The notes beneath the pieces are model-generated. The model had not been told where the DNA came from and did no database searches. It was given only the letters and a program-made list of their open reading frames with translations. 64,000 bases of DNA from Tridacna crocea (Eukaryota; Mollusca; Bivalvia; Cardiida; Cardiidae), in contig OX031072.1 of NCBI GenBank assembly GCA_943736015.1, positions 9,513,501-9,577,500 on the forward strand, in the 5' to 3' direction. The position numbers were made by a program, and so were the translations under genes. Shown here piece by piece: positions 22,276-35,656 of the stretch; within the stretch, counting starts at the first letter, position 1; each line of letters begins with the position of its first letter.

Positions 22276-24182
22276 TTGCAAAACGGTCTTCTGCGCCCCT
22301 ATTTTCTTAAATGTTTGCCCATTTTGAGTGAAATCTGGCATGTGTGGGTGGTGCAGGCATGGCAGTTTGCAAGGACTGCACAGCAGCCTTTAAAGAAGAC
22401 TTTAATTCCACTTTTATGCCGTTTTTTTCACTGTTTTTTTATGGATAAATTTTGGCGCCATTTTGGAGCGATTTTGAAGCTCTCTGATTGGCTGTTGAAT
22501 TTCTTAAGTCTACTCTGATTGGCTGCTGGTATCCATTCTGATTTCCTTAAAGCTTCTCTGATTGGATAATTATTAACCTTTTACCACATAATGACACCTT
22601 TTAAAGAAGGCTTTTAAAAATAATCTGAGGAAAGGAGACAATGCAGGTTACCAGCATTTTCTCCTTTTCCCACAATGTTTTCTACCCTATCAAAGAAACA
22701 ATTGATTCTTAGTTATTCTTACATCTTATTGCATCTTTATGGCCTACTTCTAAATTCTTCAAACAAGAACAAGATTTTTTTATCGGAAAAAGTTTCCGCA
22801 ACAGCAACCAGTTGATTTTACGACTTTATACGCAGCACGTAACGGTCACGTATGGGTGAGATGGTCATCGTAACCAAATCAATGGCCCTAGTTAGAGAAA
22901 AAGAAAAAAGAAAAATCCCTATAATTGACTTAAGCAGCAGTTGTCGTCTGCTATAAAATATTCCGTAAGTCGATCTTTCATGTTTTTGCGGATACGTAAG
23001 TGGCACCTATGAGACAATAGACAACCTAAAAAGCTTTGTTGTCACGGCGAAAAAAGATTGCAGAAATAAAAAGCAGATATTAGAAATTAAGTTCCCTATA
23101 TTTGACCTATTAAGCAACAGGTGTCGTCTGCTATGAAATGTTCCGTAAGTCGATTTTTCGCATTTTCGTGGATACGTAACCGGCACCTACGAGACGGTAG
23201 ACAACGTAAATGGATTTGTTGTCACGGTATAAAGAGATTGGAGAAAAAAATATAAATTTAAAAATTTAGTTCCTTTTGTTTGATTTCTGCAATAAGAAGC
23301 AGCTGCTACTGAAAGAGCCTTCAGTCTTTTTTTAGCCACTTGTCGCATTATTTTCTGGGGTTTTCGCATGCGCTTAACTGGCACGTATGAGACGGAAGTC
23401 AACATAACTGGGTTTCTTGTTGCGGTTTGAAGAGATTAGAAAAATTACACTTCAGTTGCCTTTGTTTGATATATGAGAGTTTTCAGTCTGTTTTTAGCCA
23501 CTTGTCACATTAATTTCTGAGGTTTTCGCATGAGCGTAACTGGCACATAGTCAACGTAACTGGGTTTCTTGTTGCGGTTTGAAGAGATTGGAAAAATTAC
23601 ACTTCAGTTGCCTTTGTTTGAGATATGCAATAGGAAGCAACTGAAAGAGTTTTCAGTCTTTTTTTAGCCACTTGTCACATTAATTTCTGGGCATTTTTTT
23701 CTACACTGTACATTGATCACTTTGGCTTATTGAAAGTTTCAATGTGCAGCATTTATTGTGGGTCGAGTTAGAAAAGCAAATCCAGTTAGGGGCTGGGGAG
23801 GGGGGTGTTGGGTGCATGGAGGGTTAAAGGGAAGTAATTCTTGCATTATTTTCTGGGCATTTTTTTTTTTATACACTGTACATTGATCACTTTGGCTTAT
23901 TGAAAGTTCCAATGTGCAGCATTTATTGTGGGCCGAGTTAGAAAAGCAAATCCAGTTAAGGGCTGGGGAGGGGGGTGTTGGGTGCATCGAGGGTTAAAGG
24001 GAAGTAATTCTTGCATTACTTTCTGGGCTTTTTTTTTTTTTTTTTTGACGCACTGGACATTGATCACTTTGGCTTATTGAAAGTTTCACTATGCAGCATT
24101 TATTTATGGGCTGAGTTAGAAAAGCAAATCCAGTTAAGGGCTGGGGAGGGGAGGTGCATCGAGGGTTAAAGGGAAGTAATTC
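22276..24182 (+). repeat. Monomer M13, Q type A, 1,907 bp
   Basis: A-type body with CCACATAATGACACC in place of the usual CCACACAATGACGCC. SR repeats start at 23704, 23874 and 24051, the last as CACTGGACATTG. GTGGGTCGAGTTAG and CAGTTAGGGGCTGG in the first SR are private to this monomer and its duplicate M19. Confidence 0.95.
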
Positions 24183-26096
24183 TTGCAAAACGGTCTTCTG
24201 CGCCCCTATTTTCTTAAATGTTTGCCCATTTTGAGTGAAATCTGGCATGTGTGGGTGGTGCAGGCATGGCAGTTTGCAAGGACTGCACAGCAGCCTTTAA
24301 AGAAGACTTTAATTCCACTTTTATGCCGTTTTTTTTCACTGTTTTTTTTTATGGATAAATTTTGGCGCCATTTTGGAGCGATTTTGAAGCTCTCTGATTG
24401 GCTGTTGAATTTCTTAAGTCTACTCTGATTGGCTGCTGGTATCCATTCTGATTTCCTTAAAGCTTCTCTGATTGGATAATTATTAACCTTTTACCACACA
24501 ATGACGCCTTTTAAAGAAGGCTTTTAAAAATAATCTGAGGAAAGGAGACAATGCAGGTTACCAGCATTTTCTCCTTTTCCCACAATGTTTTCTACCCTAT
24601 CAAAGAAACAATTGATTCTTAGTTATTCTTACATCTTATTGCATCTTTATGGCCTACTTCTAAATTCTTCAAACAAGAACAAGATTTTTTTATCGGAAAA
24701 AGTTTCCGCAACAGCAACCAGTCGATTTTACGACTTTATATGCAGCACATAACGGTCACGTATGGGTGAGATGGTCATCGTAACCAAATCAATGGCCCTA
24801 GTTAGAGAAAAAGAAAAAATAAAAAACCCTATAATTGACTTAAGCAGCAGTTGTCGTCTGCTATAAAATATTCCGTAAGTCAATCTTTCATGTTTTTGCG
24901 GATACGTAAGTGGCACCTGCGAGACAATAGACAACCTAAAAAGCTTTGTTGTCACGGCGAAAAAAGATTGCAGAAATAAAAAGCAGATATTAGAAATTAA
25001 GTTCCCTATATTTGACCTATTAAGCAACAGGTGTCATCTGCTATGAAATGTTCCGTAAGTCAATTTTTCGCATTTTCGCGGATACGTAACCGGCACCTAC
25101 GAGACGGTAGTCAACGTAAATGGATTTGTCGTCACGGTATAAAGAGATTGGAGAAAAAAATATAAATTTAAAAATTTAGTTCCTTTTGTTTGATTTCTGC
25201 AATAAGAAGCAGCTGCAACTGAAAGAGCCTTCAGTCTTTTTTTAGCCACTTGTCGCATTATTTTCTGGGGTTTTCGCATGGGCGTAACTGGCACGTATGA
25301 GACGGTAGTCAACGTAACTGGGTTTCTTGTTGCGGTTTGAAGAGATTAGAAAAATTACACTTCAGTTGCCTTTGTTTGATATATGAGAGTTTTCAGTCTT
25401 TTTTTTAGCCACTTGTCACATTAATTTCTGAGGTTTTCGCATGAGCGTAACTGGCACATAGTCAACGTAACTGGGTTTCTTGTTGCGGTTTGAAGAGATT
25501 GGAAAAATTACACTTCAGTTGCCTTTGTTTGAGATATGCAATAGGAAGCAACTGAAAGAGTTTTCAGTCTTTTTTTAGCCACTTGTCACATTAATTTCTG
25601 GGCATTTTTTTCTACACTGTACATTGATCACTTTGGCTTATTGAAAGTTTCAATGTGCAGCATTTATTGTGGGCTGAGTTAGAAAAGCAAATCCAGTTAA
25701 GGGCTGGGGAGGGGGGTGTTGGGTGCATGGAGGGTTAAAGGGAAGTAATTCTTGCATTATTTTCTGGGCGTTTTTTTTTTTTTTAATACACTGTACATTG
25801 ATCACTTTGGCTTATTGAAAGTTCCAATGTGCAGCATTTATTGTGGGCCGAGTTAGAAAAGCAAATCCAGTTAAGGGCTGGGGAGGGGGGTGTTGGGTGC
25901 ATCGAGGGTTAAAGGGAAGTAATTCTTGCATTATTTTCTGGGCGTTTTTTTTTTTTTATTATACACACTGTACATTGATCACTTTGGCTTATTAAAAGTT
26001 TCAATATGCAGCATTTATTTATGGGCTGAGTTAGAAAAGCAAATCCAGTTAAGGACTGGGGAGGGGGGTGCATCGAGGGTTAAAGGGAAGTAATTC
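24183..26096 (+). repeat. Monomer M14, Q type B, 1,914 bp
   Basis: B-type body with CAACCAGTCGATTTTACG and AGCAGCTGCAACTG. SR repeats start at 25615, 25789 and 25966. The last has the C-lineage marks TTATTATACACACTG and GGCTTATTAAAAG. Both known differences from its duplicate M20 are here: 25886 lies in its second SR, and 24143 lies in the SR just before its start. Confidence 0.94.
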
Positions 26097-28009
26097 TTGC
26101 AAAACGGTCTTCTGCGCCCCTATTTTCTTAAATGTTTGCCCATTTTGAGTGAAATCTGGCATGTGTGGGTGGTGCAGGCATGGCAGTTTGCAAGGACTGC
26201 ACAGCAGCCTTTAAAGAAGACTTTAATTCCACTTTTATGCCGTTTTTTTCACTGTATTTTTATGGATAAATTTTGGCACCATTTTGGAGCGATTTTGAAG
26301 CTCTCTGATTGGCTGTTGAATTTCTTAAGTCTACTCTGATTGGCTGCTGGTATCCATTCTGATTTCCTTAAAGCTTCTCTGATTGGATAATTATTAACCT
26401 TTTACCACACAATGACGCCTTTTAAAGAAGGCTTTTAAAAATAATCTGAGGAAAGGAGACAATGCAGGTTACCAGCATTTTCTCCTTTTCCCACAATGCT
26501 TTCTACCCTATCAAAGAAACAATTGATTCTTAGTTATTCTTACATCTTATTGCATCTTTATGGCCTACTTCTAAATTCTTCAAACAAGAACAAGATTTTT
26601 TTATCGGAAAAAGTTTCCGCAACAGCAACCAGTTGATTTTACGACTTTATACGCAGCACGTAACGGTCACGTATGGGTGAGATGGTCATCGTAACCAAAT
26701 CAATGGCCCTAGTTAGAAAAAAAGAAAAAAGAAAAATCCCTATAATTGACTTAAGCAGCAGTTGTCGTCTGCTATAAAATATTCCGTAAGTCGATCTTTC
26801 ATATTTTTGCGAATACGTAAGTGGCACCTGAGAGACAATAGACAACCTAAAAAGCTTTGTTGTCACGGCGAAAAAAGATTGCAGAAATAAAAAGCAGATA
26901 TTAGAAATTAAGTTCCCTATATTTGACCTATTAAGCAACAGGTGTCGTCTGCTATGAAATGTTCCGTAAGTCGATTTTTCGCATTTTCGCGGATACGTAA
27001 CCGGCACCTATGAGACGGTAGTCAACGTAAATGGATTTGTCGTCACGGTATAAAGAGATTGGAGAAAAAAATATAAATTTAAAAATTTAGTTCCTTTTGT
27101 TTGATTTCTGCAATAAGAAGCAGCTGCTACTGAAAGAGCCTTCAGTCTTTTTTTAGCCACTTGTCGCATTATTTTCTGGGGTTTTCGCATGCACTTAACT
27201 GGCACGTATGAGACGGAAGTCAACATAACTGGGTTTCTTGTTGCGGTTTGAAGAGATTAGAAAAATTACACTTCAGTTGCCTTTGTTTGATATATGAGAG
27301 TTTTCAGTCTGTTTTTAGCCACTTGTCACATTAATTTCTGAGGTTTTCGCATGAGCGTAACTGGCACATAGTCAACGTAACTGGGTTTCTTGTTGCGGTT
27401 TGAAGAGATTGGAAAAATTACACTTCAGTTGCCTTTGTTTGAGATATGCAATAGGAAGCAACTGAAAGAGTTTTCAGTCTTTTTTTAGCCACTTGTCACA
27501 TTAATTTCTGGGCATTTTTTTTTACACTGTACATTGATCACTTTGGCTTATTGAAAGTTTCAATGTGCAGCATTTATTGTGGGCTGAGTTAGAAAAGCAA
27601 ATCCAGTTAAGGGCTGGGGAGGGGGGTGTTGGGTGCATGGAGGGTTAAAGGGAAGTAATTCTTGCATTATTTTCTGGGCGTTTTTTTTTTTTATACACTG
27701 TACATTGATCACTTTGGCTTATTGAAAGTTCCAATGTGCAGCATTTATTGTGGGCCGAGTTAGAAAAGCAAATCCAGTTAAGGGCTGGGGAGGGGGGTGT
27801 TGGGTGCATCGAGGGTTAAAGGGAAGTAATTCTTGCATTATTTTCTGGGCGTTTTTTTTTTGTTTTTTTTTTATACACACTGTACATTGATCACTTTGGC
27901 TTATTGAAAGTTTCAATATGCAGCATTTATTTATGGGCTGAGTTAGAAAAGCAAATCCAGTTAAGGGCTGGGGAGGGGGGGTGCATCGAGGGTTAAAGGG
28001 AAGTAATTC
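26097..28009 (+). repeat. Monomer M15, chimera: C-type head, M9-type tail
   Basis: The head has the C-type CACTGTATTTTTATGG and GGCACC in place of GGCGCC. The body has C-type GCGAATACG up to at least 27,041. From 27,186 at the latest the sequence is that of M9 (GCATGCACTTAACTGG). It is therefore the junction monomer of the hexamer duplication. SR repeats start at 27525, 27696 and 27878. Confidence 0.94.
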
Positions 28010-29917
28010 TTGCAAAACGGTCTTCTGCGCCCCTATTTTCTTAAATGTTTGCCCATTTTGAGTGAAATCTGGCATGTGTGGGTGGTGCAGGCATGGCAGT
28101 TTGCAAGGACTGCACAGCAGCCTTTAAAGAAGACTTTAATTCCACTTTTATGCCGTTTTTTTCACTGATTTTTTTTATGGATAAATTTTGGCGCCATTTT
28201 GGAGCGATTTTGAAGCTCTCTGATTGGCTGTTGAATTTCTTAAGTCTACTCTGATTGGCTGCTGGTATCCATTCTGATTTCCTTAAAGCTTCTCTGATTG
28301 GATAATTATTAACCTTTTACCACACAATGACGCCTTTTAAAGAAGGCTTTTAAAAATAATCTGAGGAAAGGAGACAATGCAGGTTACCAGCATTTTCTCC
28401 TTTTCCCACAATGTTTTCTACCCTATCAAAGAAACAATTGATTCTTAGTTATTCTTACATCTTATTGCATCTTTATGGCCTACTTCTAAATTCTTGAAAC
28501 AAGAACAAGATTTTTTTATCGGAAAAAGTTTCCGCAACAGCAACCAGTTGATTTTATGACTTTATATGCAGCACGTAACGGTCACGTATGGGTGAGATGG
28601 TCATCGTAACCAAATCAATGGCCCTAGTTAGAGATAAAGAAAAAATAAAAAACCCTATAATTGACTTAAGCAGCAGTTGTCGTCTGCTATAAAATTTTCC
28701 GTAAGTCAATCTTTCATGTTTTTGCGGATACGTAAGTGGCACCTGCGAGACAATAGACAACCTAAAAAGCTTTTTTGTCACGGCGAAAAAAGATTGCAGA
28801 AATAAAAAGCAGATATTAGAAATTAAGTTCCCTATATTTGACCTATTAAGCAACAGGTGTCGTCTGCTATAAATTGTTCCGTAAGTCAATTTTTCGCATT
28901 TTCGCGGATACGTAACCGGCACCTACGAGACGGTAGTCAATGTAAATGGATTTGTCGTCACGGTATAAAGAGATTGGAGAAAAAAATATAAATTTAAAAA
29001 TTTAGTTCCTTTTGTTTGATTTCTGCAATAAGAAGCAGCTGCTACTGAAAGAGCCTTCAGTCTTTTTTTAGCCACTTGTCGCATTATTTTCTGGGGTTTT
29101 CGCATGGGCGTAACTGGCACGTATGAGACGGAAGTCAACATAACTGGGTTTCTTGTTGCGGTTTGAAGAGATTAGAAAAATTACACTTCAGTTGCCTTTG
29201 TTTGATATATGAGAGTTTTCAGTCTTTTTTTTAGCCACTTGTCACATTAATTTCTGAGGTTTTCGCATGAGCGTAACTGGCACATAGTCAACGTAACTGG
29301 GTTTCTTGTTGCGGTTTGAAGAGATTGGAAAAATTACACTTCAGTTGCCTTTGTTTGAGATATGCAATAGGAAGCAACTGAAAGAGTTTTCAGTCTTTTT
29401 TTAGCCACTTCTCACATTAATTTCTGGGCATTTTTTATTACAGTGTACATTGATCACTTTGGCTTATTGAAAGTTTCAATGTGCAGCATTTATTGTGGGC
29501 TGAGTTAGAAAAGCAAATCCAGTTAAGGGCTGGGGAGGGGGGTGTTGGGTGCATGGAGGGTTAAAGGGAAGTAATTCTTGCATTATTTTCTGGGCGTTTT
29601 TTTTTTTTATACACTGTACATTGATCACTTTGGCTTATTGAAAGTTCCAATGTGCAGCATTTATTGTGGGCCGAGTTAGAAAAGCAAATCCAGTTAAGGG
29701 CTGGGGAGGGGGGTGTTGGGTGCATCGAGGGTTAAAGGGAAGTAATTCTTGCATTATTTTCTGGGCGTTTTTTTTTTTTAATACACACTGTACATTGATC
29801 ACTTTGGCTTATTGAAAGTTTCAATATGCAGCATTTATTTATGGGCTGAGTTAGAAAAGCAAATCCAGTTAAGGGCTGGGGAGGGGGGGTGCATCGAGGG
29901 TTAAAGGGAAGTAATTC
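28010..29917 (+). repeat. Monomer M16, Q type B, duplicate of M10
   Basis: Matches M10 at +11,474 bp, including TATAAAATTTTCCG, the CAGTGTAC first SR (29441) and equal poly(T) lengths. SR repeats start at 29441, 29612 and 29786. I saw no differences from M10. Confidence 0.95.
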
Positions 29918-31830
29918 TTGCAAAACGGTCTTCTGCGCCCCTATTTTCTTAAATGTTTGCCCATTTTGAGTGAAATCTGGCATGTGTGGGTGGTGCAGGC
30001 ATGGCAGTTTGCAAGGACTGCACAGCAGCCTTTAAAGAAGACTTTAATTCCACTTTTATGCCGTTTTTTTCACTGATTTTTTTTATGGATAAATTTTGGC
30101 GCCATTTTGGAGCGATTTTGAAGCTCTCTGATTGGCTGTTGAATTTCTTAAGTCTACTCTGATTGGCTGCTGGTATCCATTCTGATTTCCTTAAAGCTTC
30201 TCTGATTGGATAATTATTAACCTTTTACCACACAATGACGCCTTTTAAAGAAGGCTTTTAAAAATAATCTGAGGAAAGGAGACAATGCAGGTTACCAGCA
30301 TTTTCTCCTTTTCCCACAATGTTTTCTACCCTATCAAAGAAACAATTGATTCTTAGTTATTCTTACATCTTATTGCATCTTTATGGCCTACTTCTAAATT
30401 CTTCAAACAAGAACAAGATTTTTTTATCGGAAAAAGTTTCCGCAACAGCAACCAGTTGATTTTACGACTTTATACGCAGCACGTAACGGTCACGTATGGG
30501 TGAGATGGTCATCGTAACCAAATCAATGGCCCTAGTTAGAGAAAAAGAAAAAAGAAAAATCCCTATAATTGACTTAAGCAGCAGTTGTCGTCTGCTATAA
30601 AATATTCCGTAAGTCGATCTTTCATGTTTTTGCGGATACGTAAGTGGCACCTATGAGACAATAGACAACCTAAAAAGCTTTGTTGTCACGGCGAAAAAAG
30701 ATTGCAGAAATAAAAAGCAGATATTAGAAATTAAGTTCCCTATATTTGACCTATTAAGCAACAGGTGTCGTCTGCTATGAAATGTTCCGTAAGTCGATTT
30801 TTCGCATTTTCGTGGATACGTAACCGGCACCTACGAGACGGTAGACAACGTAAATGGATTTGTTGTCACGGTATAAAGAGATTGGAGAAAAAAATATAAA
30901 TTTAAAAATTTAGTTCCTTTTGTTTGATTTCTGCAATAAGAAGCAGCTGCTACTGAAAGAGCCTTCAGTCTTTTTTTAGCCACTTGTCGCATTATTTTCT
31001 GGGGTTTTCGCATGCGCTTAACTGGCACGTATGAGACGGAAGTCAACATAAATGGGTTTCTTGTTGCGGTTTGAAGAGATTAGAAAAATTACACTTCAGT
31101 TGCCTTTGTTTGATATATGAGAGTTTTCAGTCTGTTTTTAGCCACTTGTCACATTAATTTCTGAGGTTTTCGCATGAGCGTAACTGGCACATAGTCAACG
31201 TAACTGGGTTTCTTGTTGCAGTTTGAAGAGATTGGAAAAATTACACTTCAGTTGCCTTTGTTTGAGATATGCAATAGGAAGCAACTGAAAGAGTTTTCAG
31301 TCTTTTTTTAGCCACTTGTCACATTAATTTCTGGGCATTTTTTTCTACACTGTACATTGATCACTTTGGCTTATTGAAAGTTTCAATGTGCAGCATTTAT
31401 TGTGGGCTGAGTTAGAAAAGCAAATCCAGTTAAGGGCTGGGGAGGGGGGTGTTGGGTGCATGGAGGGTTAAAGGGAAGTAATTCTTGCATTATTTTCTGG
31501 GCGTTTTTTTTTTTTATACACTGTACATTGATCACTTTGGCTTATTGAAAGTTCCAATGTGCAGCATTTATTGTGGGCCGAGTTAGAAAAGCAAATCCAG
31601 TTAAGGGCTGGGGAGGGGGGTGTTGGGTGCATCGAGGGTTAAAGGGAAGTAATTCTTGCATTACTTTCTGGGCTTTTTTTTTTTTTTTTTTTTTTACGCA
31701 CTGGACATTGATCACTTTGGCTTATTGAAAGTTTCACTATGCAGCATTTATTTATGGGCTGAGTTAGAAAAGCAAATTCAGTTAAGGGCTCGGGAGGGGA
31801 GGTGCATCGAGGGTTAAAGGGAAGTAATTC
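29918..31830 (+). repeat. Monomer M17, Q type A, duplicate of M11
   Basis: Matches M11, including the T22 tract, CACTGGACATTG (31699) and the private AACATAAATGGG. SR repeats start at 31348, 31519 and 31699. Confidence 0.95.
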
Positions 31831-33749
31831 TTGCAAAACGGTCTTCTGCGCCCCTATTTTCTTAAATGTTTGCCCATTTTGAGTGAAATCTGGCATGTGT
31901 GGGTGGTGCAGGCATGGCAGTTTGCAAGGACTGCACAGCAGCCTTTAAAGAAGACTTTAATTCCACTTTTATGCCGTTTTTTTCACTGATTTTTTTTATG
32001 GATAAATTTTGGCGCCATTTTGGAGCGATTTTGAAGCTCTCTGATTGGCTGTTGAATTTCTTAAGTCTACTCTGATTGGCTGCTGGTATCCATTCTGATT
32101 TCCTTAAAGCTTCTCTGATTGGATAATTATTAACCTTTTACCACACAATGACGCCTTTTAAAGAAGGCTTTTAAAAATAATCTGAGGAAAGGAGACAATG
32201 CAGGTTACCAGCATTTTCTCCTTTTCCCACAATGTTTTCTACCCTATCAAAGAAACAATTGATTCTTAGTTATTCTTACATCTTATTGCATCTTTATGGC
32301 CTACTTCTAAATTCTTGAAACAAGAACAAGATTTTTTTATCGGAAAAAGTTTCCGCAACAGCAACCAGTTGATTTTACGACTTTATATGCAGCAGATAAC
32401 GGTCACGTATGGGTGAGATGGTCATCGTAACCAAATCAATGGCCCTAGTTAGAGAAAAAGAAAAAATTAAAAACCCTATAATTGACTTAAGCAGCAGTTG
32501 TCGTCTGCTATAAAATATTCCGTAAGTCAATCTTTCATGTTTTTGCGGATACGTAAGTGGCACCTGCGAGACAATAGACAACCTAAAAAGCTTTGTTGTC
32601 ACGGCGAAAAAAGATTGCAGAAATAAAAAGCAGATATTAGAAATTAAGTTCCCTATATTTGACCTATTTAGCAACAGGTGTCGTCTGCTATGAAATGTTC
32701 CGTAAGTCAATTTTTCGCATTTTCGCGGATACGTAACCGGCACCTACGAGACGGTAGTCAACGTAAATGGATTTGTCGTCACGGTATAAAGAGATTGGAG
32801 AAAAAAATATAAATTTAAAAATTTAGTTCCTTTTGTTTGATTTCTGCAATAAGAAGCAGCTGCTACTGAAAGAGCCTTCAGTCTTTTTTTAGCCACTTGT
32901 CGCATTATTTTCTGGGGTTTTCGCATGGGCATAACTGGCACGTATGAGACGGAAGTCAACGTAACTGGGTTTCTTGTTGCGGTTTGAAGAGATTAGAAAA
33001 ATTACACTTCAGTTGCCTTTGTTTGATATATGAGAGTTTTCAGTCTTTTTTTTAGCCACTTGTCACATTAATTTCTGAGGTTTTCGCATGAGCGTAACTG
33101 GCACATAGTCAATGTAACTGGGTTTCTTGTTGCGGTTTGAAGAGATTGGAAAAATTACACTTCAGTTGCCTTTGTTTGAGATATGCAATAGGAAGCAACT
33201 GAAAGAGTTTTCAGTCTTTTTTTAGCCACTTGTCACATTAATTTCTGGGCATTTTTTTTTACAGTGTACATTGATCACTTTGGCTTATTGAAAGTTTCAA
33301 TGTGCAGCATTTATTGTGGGCTGAGTTAGAAAAGCAAATCCAGTTAAGGGCTGGGGAGGGGGGTGTTGGGTGCATGGAGGGTTAAAGGGAAGTAATTCTT
33401 GCATTATTTTCTGGGCGTTTTTTTTTTTTATACACTGTACATTGATCACTTTGGCTTATTGAAAGTTTCAATGTGCAGCATTTATTGTGGGCCGAGTTAG
33501 AAAAGCAAATCCAGTTAAAGGCTGGGGAGGGGGGTGTTGGGTGCATCGAGGGTTAAAGGGAAGTAATTCTTGCATTATTTTCTGGTCGTTTTTTTTTTTT
33601 TTTTTTTTTTTTATACACACTGTACATTGATCACTTTGGCTTATTGAAAGTTTCAATATGCAGCATTTATTTATGGGCTGAGTTAGAAAAGCAAATCCAG
33701 TTAAGGGCTGGGGAGGGGGGGTGCATCGAGGGTTAAAGGGAAGTAATTC
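31831..33749 (+). repeat. Monomer M18, Q type B, duplicate of M12
   Basis: Matches M12, including GCAGCAGATAACGG, TTTTCTGGTCG and the T24 tract before 33618. SR repeats start at 33262, 33433 and 33618. Confidence 0.95.
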
Positions 33750-35656
33750 TTGCAAAACGGTCTTCTGCGCCCCTATTTTCTTAAATGTTTGCCCATTTTG
33801 AGTGAAATCTGGCATGTGTGGGTGGTGCAGGCATGGCAGTTTGCAAGGACTGCACAGCAGCCTTTAAAGAAGACTTTAATTCCACTTTTATGCCGTTTTT
33901 TTCACTGTTTTTTTATGGATAAATTTTGGCGCCATTTTGGAGCGATTTTGAAGCTCTCTGATTGGCTGTTGAATTTCTTAAGTCTACTCTGATTGGCTGC
34001 TGGTATCCATTCTGATTTCCTTAAAGCTTCTCTGATTGGATAATTATTAACCTTTTACCACATAATGACACCTTTTAAAGAAGGCTTTTAAAAATAATCT
34101 GAGGAAAGGAGACAATGCAGGTTACCAGCATTTTCTCCTTTTCCCACAATGTTTTCTACCCTATCAAAGAAACAATTGATTCTTAGTTATTCTTACATCT
34201 TATTGCATCTTTATGGCCTACTTCTAAATTCTTCAAACAAGAACAAGATTTTTTTATCGGAAAAAGTTTCCGCAACAGCAACCAGTTGATTTTACGACTT
34301 TATACGCAGCACGTAACGGTCACGTATGGGTGAGATGGTCATCGTAACCAAATCAATGGCCCTAGTTAGAGAAAAAGAAAAAAGAAAAATCCCTATAATT
34401 GACTTAAGCAGCAGTTGTCGTCTGCTATAAAATATTCCGTAAGTCGATCTTTCATGTTTTTGCGGATACGTAAGTGGCACCTATGAGACAATAGACAACC
34501 TAAAAAGCTTTGTTGTCACGGCGAAAAAAGATTGCAGAAATAAAAAGCAGATATTAGAAATTAAGTTCCCTATATTTGACCTATTAAGCAACAGGTGTCG
34601 TCTGCTATGAAATGTTCCGTAAGTCGATTTTTCGCATTTTCGTGGATACGTAACCGGCACCTACGAGACGGTAGACAACGTAAATGGATTTGTTGTCACG
34701 GTATAAAGAGATTGGAGAAAAAAATATAAATTTAAAAATTTAGTTCCTTTTGTTTGATTTCTGCAATAAGAAGCAGCTGCTACTGAAAGAGCCTTCAGTC
34801 TTTTTTTAGCCACTTGTCGCATTATTTTCTGGGGTTTTCGCATGCGCTTAACTGGCACGTATGAGACGGAAGTCAACATAACTGGGTTTCTTGTTGCGGT
34901 TTGAAGAGATTAGAAAAATTACACTTCAGTTGCCTTTGTTTGATATATGAGAGTTTTCAGTCTGTTTTTAGCCACTTGTCACATTAATTTCTGAGGTTTT
35001 CGCATGAGCGTAACTGGCACATAGTCAACGTAACTGGGTTTCTTGTTGCGGTTTGAAGAGATTGGAAAAATTACACTTCAGTTGCCTTTGTTTGAGATAT
35101 GCAATAGGAAGCAACTGAAAGAGTTTTCAGTCTTTTTTTAGCCACTTGTCACATTAATTTCTGGGCATTTTTTTCTACACTGTACATTGATCACTTTGGC
35201 TTATTGAAAGTTTCAATGTGCAGCATTTATTGTGGGTCGAGTTAGAAAAGCAAATCCAGTTAGGGGCTGGGGAGGGGGGTGTTGGGTGCATGGAGGGTTA
35301 AAGGGAAGTAATTCTTGCATTATTTTCTGGGCATTTTTTTTTTTATACACTGTACATTGATCACTTTGGCTTATTGAAAGTTCCAATGTGCAGCATTTAT
35401 TGTGGGCCGAGTTAGAAAAGCAAATCCAGTTAAGGGCTGGGGAGGGGGGTGTTGGGTGCATCGAGGGTTAAAGGGAAGTAATTCTTGCATTACTTTCTGG
35501 GCTTTTTTTTTTTTTTTTTTGACGCACTGGACATTGATCACTTTGGCTTATTGAAAGTTTCACTATGCAGCATTTATTTATGGGCTGAGTTAGAAAAGCA
35601 AATCCAGTTAAGGGCTCGGGAGGGGAGGTGCATCGAGGGTTAAAGGGAAGTAATTC
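33750..35656 (+). repeat. Monomer M19, Q type A, duplicate of M13
   Basis: Matches M13, including CCACATAATGACACC and GTGGGTCGAGTTAG, except C35617 against G24143 in its last SR. SR repeats start at 35178, 35348 and 35525. Confidence 0.95.

Larger units (their letters stand above)
15568..27041 (+). repeat. Higher-order repeat copy 1, 11,474 bp (six monomers)
   Basis: This block recurs at +11,474 bp. All monomer starts (16536, 18444, 20357, 22276, 24183, 26097) have partners at exactly that offset. I found only G24143/C35617 and G25886/C37360 as differences, and every poly(T) length compared was equal. Edges can slide by up to 145 bp because the flanking sequences are alike there. Confidence 0.93.
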
